From: Bipolaris cookei
Lineage: Eukaryota; Ascomycota; Dothideomycetes; Pleosporales; Pleosporaceae
DNA: 57,834 nucleotides
NCBI GenBank assembly: GCA_002286855.1
Contig: NRSV01000110.1
Location: 1 to 57,834 of the forward strand
Direction: 5' to 3'
Position numbers and translations under genes: made by a program. The first letter of the stretch is position 1; each line of letters starts with the position of its first letter. This document shows positions 43,796 through 55,000 of the stretch, in pieces. The notes beneath the pieces are model-generated. The model did no database searches and was not told the DNA's origin. It was given only the letters and a program-made list of their open reading frames with translations.

Positions 43796-46460
43796 TCAAT
43801 CAATCTTCTCCGTGGTACCTCTCTGTCTCTCGCGCTTGACGATCTCACCCCAGTGTGGGTCGTGAGCAGCATCGATGTCTAAAATCAAACAAGACTCACT
43901 GTCCACGCGGGCGCAGAAGGGAAGTTGCGGCGCGACCATGTGAGACCCGGTGCCATATAAAGATCCCCGTATCACAGAGATAACATCTTTGTCGTCTGTT
44001 TGTGCCTTACGCCGAAAGATGTTATTTGCTGCTGAATGGACAGCCTTGCGAATACAATTTTTTCTCGCACCAGTCACTGAGGTAGCGTGCTGTCGAACGG
44101 CCACGCGACCATCGAGTACAATGAATGCTGGCAAAAATGGGTATTCTGAGCAGGCAATCGTCTCACCGTGCTTGAGTACCCTTAGCATCATCCCTACCAA
44201 ACGCAGCTCCGGGAGTACGAACTGTTGTTTGCTGCTAGCGTACCTATGCAGAATGTCCTTGCACAACGTGGCGAGAGTAAAATCTAACTTGGCAGGCAAA
44301 AAGCAAGTGCTCGAGTTGTGTTTGTATCGTGCATCGCGAATTGCATCTACTAGTGTCTCATATGCTCGGATTTGCTTTTGATGGTTAGGTTCAGAATCAC
44401 CAGCCACAGGCGGTGTAGCCAGATTATAGCAGTAGTTCACTTTGCCTCGATCCAAGTCACTCTTTACCCTCAACTGATTATGAGATACTACAATGCTGAA
44501 CACAGAAGCGCTCACGCGAAGAATTCTCTGAGCTTGGCTTTGTAGATACTCCGCGACGCTAGTTTCGAGTGAATCGACTGCCTCTAAATTAAGAATGACG
44601 TATGGAGATTGACAAAGCTGTAGAAAGGTCTGGTCCAGGGCAGGCATGGCAGAAGCACTGATGCGTCCTTTAAGGCTCACCACGAGCGGTAGCAATGGCC
44701 GAGCCGCAGATGACGTTGACCGGACCTCCGTAACAGAGCGGCCTATCTCTTTGTGCCAGCGGTCGGGGACAGATATTGGTAGCGGAAACAATAACGGAAG
44801 GTGTGGCACTGTGCTCAGAGGTACATGTTTGCATGGCTGCGTGACTTGAGGCCGCTGTGTAGTAGATTAGCGTTCGTTCCCCCGAAAACTAGGTATGGTA
44901 CGCTACCGTATCCAGGATATGGTAGCAGAATTGCAGAGTGACAACGATTGCGAGCCCCACACCCACTCCCGGAGCGAACCCAAGCGAGTTGCAGGCGATT
45001 GTCGTGCCCATGACGACACACCACTCACTTGCTGTGAGTGATGCAGTTGAATCCCACAATGCTTCCAACATCAGCTCAATGCCAATGAACAGCACAAGAG
45101 CGGAGGCCTGTATGGTCGGCACATATGGCAAAACGCGAAACGAGATGAAGAAGAAGGCAAGCGTAAGAAGCGCGACTAACGCTGCCTCAGGACGGCCGCC
45201 TTCAGCTTGGCGGAAGAATCGAGAGTTCGAGTACACCTGGGCTGCATAAGAAACGATGGGTTTGTAAGAAGAGTCAGTATACCTACGAAAAGATTAGGCA
45301 GAGTGCCAATTACTCCGGCTATCGTGTTTGAGATACCATGGCCAACAAACTCGTGGTTCATGCTGTGGGTTGACCCACCCCATTCCAGCAATGCTGGTGA
45401 GGCAAAGATTGGCAGGCTTAGGGTGCCAATCAAAACAAGTAGTAGGATATCGCGGATTCCAGCAGATAAGGCGCCCCATTCAACTTTGCTAAAGTTGAAA
45501 AGCGCCCAGTAATCCCATTCGGCCGCGGTGGCCTGACTGCGGCCATTCTCTGGCATGAATAGCCAGCCAGCGGAGGCAAGATGTTGCATAGAAGGGTCCC
45601 CAGATGCCGCGACGGCGATCCAGAATACACAAGCTATAGCATAACAAAATAACGGTATGTACAGTGGATGCTTCGTCGGATTTTTCGGCAGACGGTCAAG
45701 GCAGGAGAGGTGGGTTGACAAGGATAGTAGGGCAGCTGGCCCTAGTGACGCAGCCAGCAGAGGCAGGTGGTTTTTCTTGAGAAGCGTGCTAAAGTTTAGG
45801 TGGGGTGATGTGGAAGAGAGGGTAATCTCAAGCCCCAGTACAAATAAAGAGACACCCACAGCGCCTGCCGTTGTCAGTTCATCCACTGGCACATGCTAAA
45901 ACGCTCTTACCGACTACACCAGTCATGACGGTCTGAGGAAAGTAGCCTATAAGTCTACCGCAACGCAACGCTGCAAGTGCAAAGAACAAAGCCCCCATTA
46001 GTAAGCTCGTTGATACATACGCAACCATGGTTGTTGGAAGCACACCGGGATGCATCGGACCTAATTCCTTCTGGATGGAAGTGGCGATATTTCTAAGGAA
46101 CGGAAGTGCCTCCGCCAGCATAGAGCCTAGAGCACTCGGCATACTCGAACCTCCACATGTGAGTGTTACTTGTGAGACGACAGTGCTGTGTACTGTAAGC
46201 GAAATTAGGTACAGTACGGCGCGCGGAATACCTCATGATGTACAGAGACATCGCTTGATTCTGCAAACTGGCAAAGGCAGTATCGTGCGCTGCTGGGGGA
46301 AATATGAGCAGGCCAATGGATACTGTAGCACGTTAGAGGTTACCTGTTTCTGCAATAGTACAAGAGATATGCATTCACCCGCTTCTAGTATATTAAAGGA
46401 AACCCCAAGAAGGATGGCTGCTGGGGACAGCTTGGAGAAGCTACGGAGCTTCAACAGCAT
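43796..46460 (-). CDS. SulP-family transporter with STAS and cyclic-nucleotide-binding-like tail, about 790 aa
   Basis: Six exons: 46460-46379, 46322-46232, 46143-45911, 45864-45287, 45236-44907, 44854-43796. Phases close through all five introns (56, 88, 46, 50, 52 nt). The membrane part begins SPAAILLGVSFNILEAVSIGLLIFP, the first SulP helix. It continues through RLIGYFPQTVMTGVVGAVGVSLF and the family hallmark NHEFVGHGISNTIAGVIGTLPN. A STAS-like domain follows at about 460-600, then a region like the cNMP-binding fold of yeast YGR125W/Vsb1 relatives (LPAFIVLDGRVAVRQ, YGTGSHMVAPQLPF). Those yeast proteins are vacuolar; substrate here is unknown. The cytosolic N-terminus normally before helix 1 is short in this model, so an upstream exon is probably missing. 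Confidence 0.82.
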
Positions 46461-49015
46461 TATACTATGCAATATGGCTCCCTGATATGTTTTGAAAAAA
46501 GGCCAGGAATGTGTTGGTAACGTATAGGAAGATGCTGGGTGTGTTCAGTGGATGCTGAGAGGGAAGAATGGGGACAGTATAGCAATTCCATCTGCCAGGA
46601 TTTCTCGTCTTGTTGTATAGTCCGCTTACAAAATTCACTATTACTCCTGGTAATAGATGTGCTGGTCGCCTAGTTTCCAGGTTTGAGGAGCAGTGCTGCT
46701 TCTAAAATCAGAGGTGCCATCCCTCATGCCTATAGTGCATGGGCCCCAGACGTCCAAGGCTACGGTCAGCATGAATATTACCGAGATTCTGCTAATCATA
46801 GAACTTAGTGACATTGCCACTAGCTGTTTCGGACCTTTACCTGCCCCGTCACCCTCGGGTAACGCTGGGTTAGATCATGTACACTCACGCATATAGTTTA
46901 CGAGATTTTAGATGGTAATGCCGGTGAAAACCAAGCATTTTACCTATGAAGTAGTTAAAGGGATTGTTTTGCGCGTCATGTGTGCCCATCATTTGTTCAG
47001 TGCAAAACGTTCACAATCGCGGGTTCAGCTTTACTCAGCATTTTCGTAATACAGAGTCTGGCCAGAGAAGTTGTATAGTACAGGCAAGCGTCCTGCAATG
47101 TGATGTCCTCAGAATTCGATTCGAGGTTTCGTCACCCTAGAACGATACGGTTGCGCAAAGCACTTATATACCTCAAATCCGGAACTTGAAATTCAACATA
47201 ATAGAACAAGTATGATTGGGTTTCACTGCATTGTCACATGTCCAGCCTAGCACTGCGTGCATGAAGATGGTAAGAGAAGACTTAGGATAGCCTATGCCCC
47301 TAACTTACAGGACAGTGTGCTTATCTTATTAACTGATCGAAATGCTTTACATTGTACTTTTCCGAGAGACGTGTACAATGAAAATTGGCAAAATAAACCT
47401 CTGTGTCACAGCTCAACGGATAACGGGCGGTGACGATAGATCGGGATCTTTCGAGTTCATCATAGTCGTTTCAGAGTCTTAGAAACCTTAACAGGGTTAT
47501 TATATGCAGCGAAGATATAGATATTATTCTTCAAGGAGCACGGTATCGGTAGTACGAATGGTGCCGGAGTGTACTTCAAAGTGCTTGGCCAGCGAGAGCT
47601 TTCCTAATGTGAATACCCGTAGGAGCATGGATGTATGTTGTTTGAAAAATATAGAGTAGAATTGCAGAGTTACAAATTCTACGTTTAGTTTAAGCACTTT
47701 CACAAAACGGAAAATATTGTTCTCTATTGCCAAAAAATGATATTGAAAAGCGACAGTAAACATGCTCTTAGCAGATTTGGATTCGGTACAACAAAAATAG
47801 TTCAGATGTCAGTACCAAACGAACAACTTATGTAAACTATATGAGAGAAGATATAGGTGAATGGGGGGGGGGGACCTAGAGTAGCTGGCTGCCACCTGTA
47901 AACACCGAAAACTCGGCTTGCAAAGACTACATGAGTATGAATCATACAAGGTTATACGGCAGCCTCTAGCTCCAGTACCATGACGACAAAATGAGAGATC
48001 CCAGAACGCAGAGAGCGTACTCGAAGAAGGCATTCGCACATGCATGGCGGTGGATTGCTTCTGCAAAAGCGACAAGGCTAACAGTGTCCTCAATAGGCTG
48101 TACGTTGGGGGGCCTCTCATCAAGTCTGTTGGGGCTAGGCATAGCGATGCAGGAATGAAGAGAAAAGTTGAGAGATTGCAACATGTACTCCATAAGCGTG
48201 GTTCCAGATATCCAGACGTAGTCAACTAGTGGAGTGCCATGAGTCTGGACGTAAGCTGCTGACGTCCGTATCACCATAGCTATTGTCAGCACTATTGAGG
48301 CTCTCCGCTGGAAGAAACACTCGTCCATGCGCCCAGATGCTGCTGGGCCTCCAGAAAGTCCATCAGCGGAACGATACTTGCAACCCTGTTTAATATCGTT
48401 TTAATCAAACACTCCCTGTAACCACCGCAGCCATCTGAGTAGTAACTTATTGAGTATCTGGACGGACTAGATTGGGCTACAAGGCTGCAGGATTGGCAGC
48501 GACAAGGCTTAATAGGCTGAAGGCAGTAAAACAGTAGCTAGGCACGTACTCAGCCAGAGTAATGAGTGTAGAGACCAAGAGCTAGACAGCCTAACAAACT
48601 TAATCTTCTTTACTTCTCCTAACCACTAGCCACAATACCGGGACTGTAACCAAATAAAAGAGCTAGATAATGTGTTACTGTAGCCTCAAACTCATTAACA
48701 ATGACTTTTGAGAGAAACATGAATAGGACAATTGGATTGAAGGCGCTACGAGCACTGTAACGACACAACGTCACTAGGTCAACGAATAGACATTACCGGA
48801 TAGGCCTGCACCATGCGAACGTAAGATACCTAACAGACCTTTGGCCTTCTCCAAACCTCAACGTGGACACAAATTCATCATACATAGTATTGACTTGTTA
48901 ATAGTTCTGTTCAAGAACGCTTCAGTACATGACACTAGACTCGCGCTTACATTGAGATATAAGGCTCAAACTCAAACACGGCGCATCGAACCGTGAGCGC
49001 CTTAGGAACAAGTGT
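46461..49015. other. Long gene-poor stretch
   Basis: 46461-46800 may hold an unplaced N-terminal exon of the SulP gene (minus-strand MRDGTSDFRSSTAPQTWK at about 46729). 47864-47874 has a run of ten G. Minus-strand ORFs at 47809-48225 and 47966-48328 overlap each other; the second (120 codons) is hydrophobic but unrecognised. No other gene is supported. Confidence 0.4.
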
Positions 49016-49862
49016 TCATTTGCCAGAGCAGAAGCAAATACTGAGGCACCAGAAGAAGCTCGACGCGATGTAGCACGCGACACCGAACCAGAGAACAGAA
49101 AACAAAGCCACACCCAGAGATGACTCGATGTTATACGGGCGCAAGACCGATTCGAAGACACCCTTCAGCATGACGTAGGTAATTATTGCCACTACTGCTG
49201 TTGTAATGGCAAGCATAGTCCGTAGCTAATTGTATATGTGAGTGACGAACGGGCAAGGACAAAAGAAAACCTACGAACGAAATAACGGCCGCGAACAAAC
49301 TGTACAATTTGCCCTTAATGGCCAACATGCCCACGGCACATTCCAATACAGTCAGCGCCAATACAGCTACGAAGATGCAATGCGTCGATTCCACCGTTTT
49401 GCGATAAACTTTTATGCTCTTGGTAAAGCGCTCACCTAGTTTCGCCTGCACGCTTATATTTTCCAGCTGCCAGACAACGACAGGATCGAAAGAGAATGGC
49501 ATCATCCAGTCGCTGCAGTGCGTCACCAGCTCCTTCCTAGTTTTCGCGTCAATATTGCCCTCACAGTAGCCGAAGAGGCCCACGGCATAAAAGTCCTTTA
49601 AATTCCAAGACTTTGCTGCGCTCAGATGAACTTTAGGAACCTCGATACCAATGACACTATCAGGAAGATCATTCAGCAAACTTTGGGGACTGAGCATTAC
49701 GCCGCTCGTATCTGCTTTGAAGAAGTAGAAATCTCGTTGCAGGAGCGTTCTGTGTCCATTAGGAGAAACCTGTGCCAAGGCAACAACGAGAAAGCAGATC
49801 AAAGATGTGACTGTCAGCACCATAGGCGGGACAATGCACGCGAAACGCCCAACTCTACCCAT
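49016..49862 (-). CDS. SUR7/PalI-family membrane protein, 265 aa
   Basis: Two exons (49862-49275 and 49225-49016) join in phase across a 49-nt intron; the join reads FAAVISFLRTMLAITTAV. Four hydrophobic spans are visible: residues about 8-30, 155-175, 185-205 and 235-260. The extracellular loop carries the family pattern LKDFYAVGLFGYCEG, then CSDWMMPFSFDPVVVW. SUR7/PalI (Rim9) proteins sit in the plasma membrane at eisosome/MCC domains or assist ambient-pH signalling. The start MGRVGRFACIV leads directly into the first span. Complete by length. Confidence 0.85.
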
Positions 49863-50075
49863 TAGCGCGATTGTAATAGGCTATGGCTCGCGTCCTGAGC
49901 GTTGAAGCTACCGATTTCAGATGCACCAGAAGAGCAGTTTTCAGTTACTAGCGGCGTATTACCAGTGCAGCTGACGACTGCAAGCAGGATTGATTAATTC
50001 TTATCTGCAAATAGTGATGTCTTTCCTTAATGAATACTAAACGAGTTACAGAAAACTTTGGATATCGATGTTATA

Positions 50076-50259
50076 CAGTTGCTAGCGATTGCAGCTTCAC
50101 CCTTACGCGCAGCTGCGCAGCATGCTTGAGCAGCCCCACCTTCCGTACATGGATTAGCGTTAGCAATTAGCTGAACATGATTGGTCAATCTCCAGTCTCA
50201 CGATGACGAAACTGTTATAATGCTGCCTGCAGGGGTGAAGCTGCAATCGCTAATCACTG
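50076..50259. mobile_element. MITE copy C (~184 bp, TA target site)
   Basis: TA flanks on both sides. Ends CAGTTGCTAGCGATTGCAGCTTCACCC and the complement CAGGGGTGAAGCTGCAATCGCTAATCACTG. The internal sequence matches copy D in reverse orientation. Confidence 0.88.
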
Positions 50260-52034
50260 TAGTAGAATGCTGCATGGAGGCACGGATATGGCTACTGATA
50301 ACATCTAGCTCTAGATGATGCTTACCTGTGGTAAGGAATATGTGTTGCTCCAATTGTTACAGGAATTATTGTCGACCCTGCATACATGGGCATCAGCATA
50401 ATGGGTCAGCACCAGCACTGCACGTGTTGGTTAACTTGGAACACGGTATCTGAGCTAGAGAAAATCGAACAGGTATAGGCAGTATATCTAAGTACCTCGC
50501 GTGGAAGGCCCGTGTCGCTTGATGAAGCGTAAGTACGTCCAGATGGTGACAGTCTTTCCATAACAGATTGATAACCGTAGTGCTGCATAATTGAGTTGTC
50601 AACATTTCGCATAGGGCGTAAATGTTTCGCTAAAACATGCATCACAGCTGCTTCCAATCTCTTTTCTAAGCATATGTAGCACGAATGTAGCAGGTAATCA
50701 TACACGAGAAATGTGTGGAAATATTATTAAGAATGCCTTTTCGCTGCTGAGTGCAGCTTAGATAAGTTCACTATGTATAGTTAGTCTTCTCTTGATTAAA
50801 GAGACTATATATGCATAAGAAGGAGATCACACCTAGGAATATTTTCTATGACTGAAAGTGACTGAGCTTGCAAGATGTTATGAGTTTTAAGTAGAGTTAC
50901 CTATTAATTACACTGTGCGTTCTTTAATAATACATAGACGGCAGTAAAAGAAGTCATGACAGAAACTGTAAGTATTTCTATAAAGGCATTGTCATCAGGT
51001 CATGTCCTACCTACATAAAAGACAAGTGATCATCAGCTTATGCCATCTTCTGCTATGAGCTCTCATTAAGTCGTTTTTAGCATAGTGTATCGTCACAAAC
51101 TGACACTAGCAGAGCTGTAGGAGAATGATAAGGATGTGAGAGATGTTGACGCTTCTGCGAAAGCAAGGTAAGTAGTTCACTGTGAGCGTGCCTTTCTATT
51201 TTCCAAGTATTCAAAGTTATAGATATTGTCACATATTTATATCTACGGCGACCTGCACCTAAGAAAAGCTGCCTAGTCTCGATGAGTCCGGTAGCTTAGA
51301 ACGGTCGAAGAACTCCGTGTCGTAGTATGATCGCTCTACAATGCTCCATATTATCTGTTCTTAGAGAGATAGCAAATCCCAACACCACCAGTCCTGCGAA
51401 GACCCATAAGAGGCTATCATACCCCATTCTACTTTGGTTCAGTAGTTTTCAGATTGATAAAGCGGCAAACGTACTTAATATAATGCACTGATTGCATACA
51501 AAAGGAATGGGGCAGTCCTGTAGGAATCGGTGATATAACTAGTTATAAGTGTTTTTCAGCAGCGCCCGCAGTATTAGATAAACTAACGTGAAATCTACCA
51601 TAGATGATGTTCACAGTAAACATTTGGTCAACTCAAACACTTTATGAGAGTTTCTTTATTAGCAATCTTGCGATTCACACCTCAGCAGGTATGCAGGGTG
51701 TTGGCGTAAGCTGCTTCTTATCACCATGAGCTAAATATAAGCCTCTTTTGAGAAACAAAGATTTTTAAAGAACCCTAACGCGCTACTGGAGGGTTGGGGT
51801 AACGTGACTTCAGAAATGAATCAAAACGTGTAGCTTCATGTTTTCTAGGCTAAGAGTGTTGATCACTAAATGAAAATTTGTAATATGGAGACCAGAATAT
51901 CTTGCTTGCTTCGCCTTCTTATCACCGACTCCTATACGCTTACGTATAAAGCTAAACACACCTGTTAATAGCGGCTTAAGTGCCTTGTCTATTGTTCCCT
52001 CAACTCTACACCCCATTCTGACTATTCATTAACT
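50260..52034. other. Gene-poor stretch upstream of the lipoxygenase gene
   Basis: AT-rich with short ORFs only (for example 50406-50705 and 51810-52016 on the minus strand); none recognised. Confidence 0.4.
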
Positions 52035-53873
52035 ATGTGGAACCAGATATATCTTATGCTCTGTACGAGCGCACCCATATGTGAAGCCTTCATCCAACAA
52101 CCTCACCCGGGTCTTTACCCATTCACAATCTCCAATACCTCTAGCAGCAAGATACGTGCAGTTTCACTTGCAGAAAAGCGGGCAGGGTGGCAGTATGCTC
52201 CATCGGTTGCTGGGGATACGTCGTTCTATCCGTCAGGATCGATAGGCAGTCCCGTTGCGAAAGAGGTGACGGATCGCTTCAGCGACTTCCTAGACACGGT
52301 ACATGCTCATGTCATCAACGATTCCAGAATCGCCGTGGCGTCTATCTTAGCAGTACGTGGTTCACATACACCCAGTACCTGGCCCTCAAAACTAACATGT
52401 GCCAGGACGGTGGACTGAGGAACATACAAGATTACGCAAAGTTGTATAAAGAACAGTGGAAGCAATCGGCGCCCGGAGGCCCCTTTCCAGGAATGCTAAC
52501 GAACTATACAAATGATCTACTCTTTTCCATGGCCCAGCTCTCTGAAAACCCATATCCGATCTCTCGCATGCCTAAAAACGCGCAACTTCCTTTCGCTGTT
52601 TCCAACGCGAGAGCGATTGCTGGCCAAACATTGGCGTCACTCCAAGAGACCGGCCGTCTGTTCCTTACCGACTTTCTAGACCAATCACAACTGCGTCAGA
52701 CTCCTGGAAAACACGGCGCTGCTTGCCAAGCGTATTTCTACATCCACCAAGTATCTGGTGACTTCTTGCCGCTTGCCATAAAGCCCAACGTTGAGGGTTC
52801 CGACCTCGTTTACACACCGCAGGATTCGCCCAATGACTGGCTACTGGCGAAGATGATGTTCAATTCGAACAGCTTCTGGCACGCACAATGGTATCATCTA
52901 GCAGCTACTCATGCCGTGGGCGAGATTGTGTACCTGAGTGCTATTCGAACATTAAGCGAAGAACACCCAATCATGGCCATTCTCCATCGACGTGAGCTTT
53001 ATCTCCCAGCTCGGAGTTTTGCATGACGCTGACATAACCTGCACAGTACTCAAGGATGCTTGGGCGTTTCGGGTTGTGGCTGTGCAACGGCTAGTCTATC
53101 CCGGTGGTCCTATTGATGAACTGTTCCCTTGGAGCGGTAGCGAAGCAAGCAACTACACTGACACGCTATACCAATCGGGCGAGGCTAGTGCTTTTCAGTC
53201 CAACTATTTCGAACCCAATCTGCAAAGACGCGGCTTGGTCGACTCAGCGCTCGGACCCAGAATTAAGATATTTCCTTTTCACCAGGACGCTTCCGTTATC
53301 CACACCGCAGTTCGGCGTTTCATGACCGTCTTAGTAGAGTCGTACTATCCAGATCCTAGTGACATTTTCGGCGATCGTGAGCTGCAGGCGTGGGTCAGGG
53401 AAGCTAGTCCTGCCAAAATCGTCGACTCCCCCTCATCTATCGAGGACCGGCGCACTCTGATCGATGTTTTGACACACGTTGCGCACCTGGTGTCCATTGT
53501 ACATGGTACACTCAACTTAAAATCCCTCACCACTTCCTCGGGCTTCCTTCCTTTGAACCCTTTCGCATTCCACGCGGCCTTGCCAACCACCAAAGGCGTC
53601 AGTGATATAATGCCCTTCTTGCCCCATGTAGAAGCATCTGTCAGCCAGATCGCCCTAGCAGCAGTCTTCAACCGCCCCGGTTTTGTCGACAGCAACCAAA
53701 CGATTGTACATATGTTTGACAACACAACGATGCTGGCTAGGATGCCTAAGCGTGTGCAAAACGCGGAAGCGGATTTCCGGTCCGCGATGAGTCGCTACAG
53801 TGCGGCAGTGAGGAGTCAGGCTTTTGATCAGGATGGCTATGCCGAGGCATGCCCTATTGCTGGTCAACATTAG
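52035..53873 (+). CDS. Fungal lipoxygenase-like protein, 576 aa
   Basis: Three exons (52035-52352, 52406-52991, 53047-53873) with introns of 53 and 55 nt carrying CTAAC/CTGAC branch sites; phases close. Lipoxygenase signatures: TNYTNDLLFSM, WLLAKMMFNSNSFWHAQWYH with metal ligands His265 and His270, THAVGEIVYLSAIRTLSEEHP with the conserved helix, and LVSIVHGTLN with His454 and Asn458. It would oxygenate polyunsaturated fatty acids using Fe or Mn. The N-terminus MWNQIYLMLCTSAPICEAF could be a weak signal peptide, and related Mn-lipoxygenases are secreted. The last residue is His, not the Ile or Val whose carboxylate completes the metal site in known enzymes. Either the 3' end is mis-modelled or the site is altered. 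Confidence 0.88.
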
Positions 53874-54513
53874 ATCCAAATAGTGCAACCTACTGGTTGA
53901 CTACCTAATCAGCATGTATAAGCGAATGAAAGCTTCGCTACTGTGATATGGGCATGTGGTTAACTGGTTGGTCTTGATTATTGTGTGAGAAAGTAACATC
54001 CGATTTTGCGTACAAACAGAGGCTGTTTGCCAACGACAAAAGTGCTGTCCATCCGTTTCATAGATACTCTATGTCCCATACTCAAATCTTACTGGTCATG
54101 GGAAGGTGCTGTGGAGAAGGCGTTTGTCCCTAATTTTCGAGATCCAAGCCGCTCTCAGTCACCCTTAACTTGTGCTGTCAATTGTTTAGAGGGCTGCTGC
54201 TCACCCACTGGAGGCGATGTTTGCTATGCTCTCTAACTAATTAGTTGTCTTTTTGATGAGAGGTCTAAGCTGACTAGACTTGGCAGCCATAGCGTATGAA
54301 CGTGGCCACGGTCTTAATTATGTCTTTTGTCTTATGTAACTAATTATACGTACTACATAATTACATACATAACTAACTAATTACACTCCTCGTGTCCGAC
54401 TCCTGTGATGACCTTGCCCTGTCAGCCCTGACATGTGTCAGCCATACATGAGTGTTTGGCCGAGGCGCTAGATTGGCACGTGCACCAACGAACTAGCCTC
54501 ATTTGCTATAGCA
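53874..54513. other. Intergenic region
   Basis: Contains runs of CTAACTAATTA around 54233-54385. ORF 54006-54236 is unsupported. Confidence 0.4.
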
Positions 54514-54672
54514 CAGTGATTAGCGATTGCAGCTTCACCCCTGCAGTCAGCATTATAACAGTTTCGTCATCGTGAGACTGAAGATTGGCCAACCATGTTC
54601 AGCTGATTGCTTGCGTTAAGCTATGTGCGAAAGCTGGGGCTGCTCAAGTATGCTGCGCCGCTGCGCATACAC
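54514..54672. mobile_element. MITE copy D (truncated, ~160 bp)
   Basis: Starts CAGTGATTAGCGATTGCAGCTTCACCCCTGCAG and runs as the reverse complement of copy C (GCATTATAACAGTTTCGTCA matches exactly). It decays near 54660-54672 before the second terminal repeat is complete. Some bases between are diverged. Confidence 0.82.
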
Positions 54673-55000
54673 TCTCATGCACTTGCAGCTTCCGCTTTGC
54701 GCACGCGGCTTTGTTGTCATCCCACGCTTACCCCTGTCTCGCTTACCGCAGGCTTTTCCTCAATCGCTCTAGCTCTTGTCAGCATAACCTCTCGCTCCTC
54801 GCCTACAGAAACCCCGGGCTTGTTTCTTACAAGTATTAGTAAGCATCTTACAGTGTACTGTAAAGTCCACTTAGCATAGGTAGTCTTTATAGAAACTAAC
54901 GTTAGAAGATAAACATTAGATCTAACAGAGTATAGCTTTACTAGTTCTTTGTCTTGTGGCTTCTATGTGACTATAATGTACGATAAACAGAAGTGCGCTA
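54673..55000. other. Downstream flank of the TPR gene
   Basis: No gene seen; AT-rich towards 54840-54990. Confidence 0.35.

Noticed and set aside
47864..47874. Run of ten G as a possible quadruplex
   Set aside because: A single homopolymer without spaced G tracts; more likely a slippage-prone tract or sequencing artefact.
47966..48328. 120-codon hydrophobic minus ORF
   Set aside because: No family pattern, an overlapping alternative ORF on the same strand, and no plausible splice partners.
52187..52405. Unspliced extension upstream of lipoxygenase exon 2
   Set aside because: It reads Cys/Arg-rich nonsense in this frame, while the intron 52353-52405 gives a clean in-phase join.
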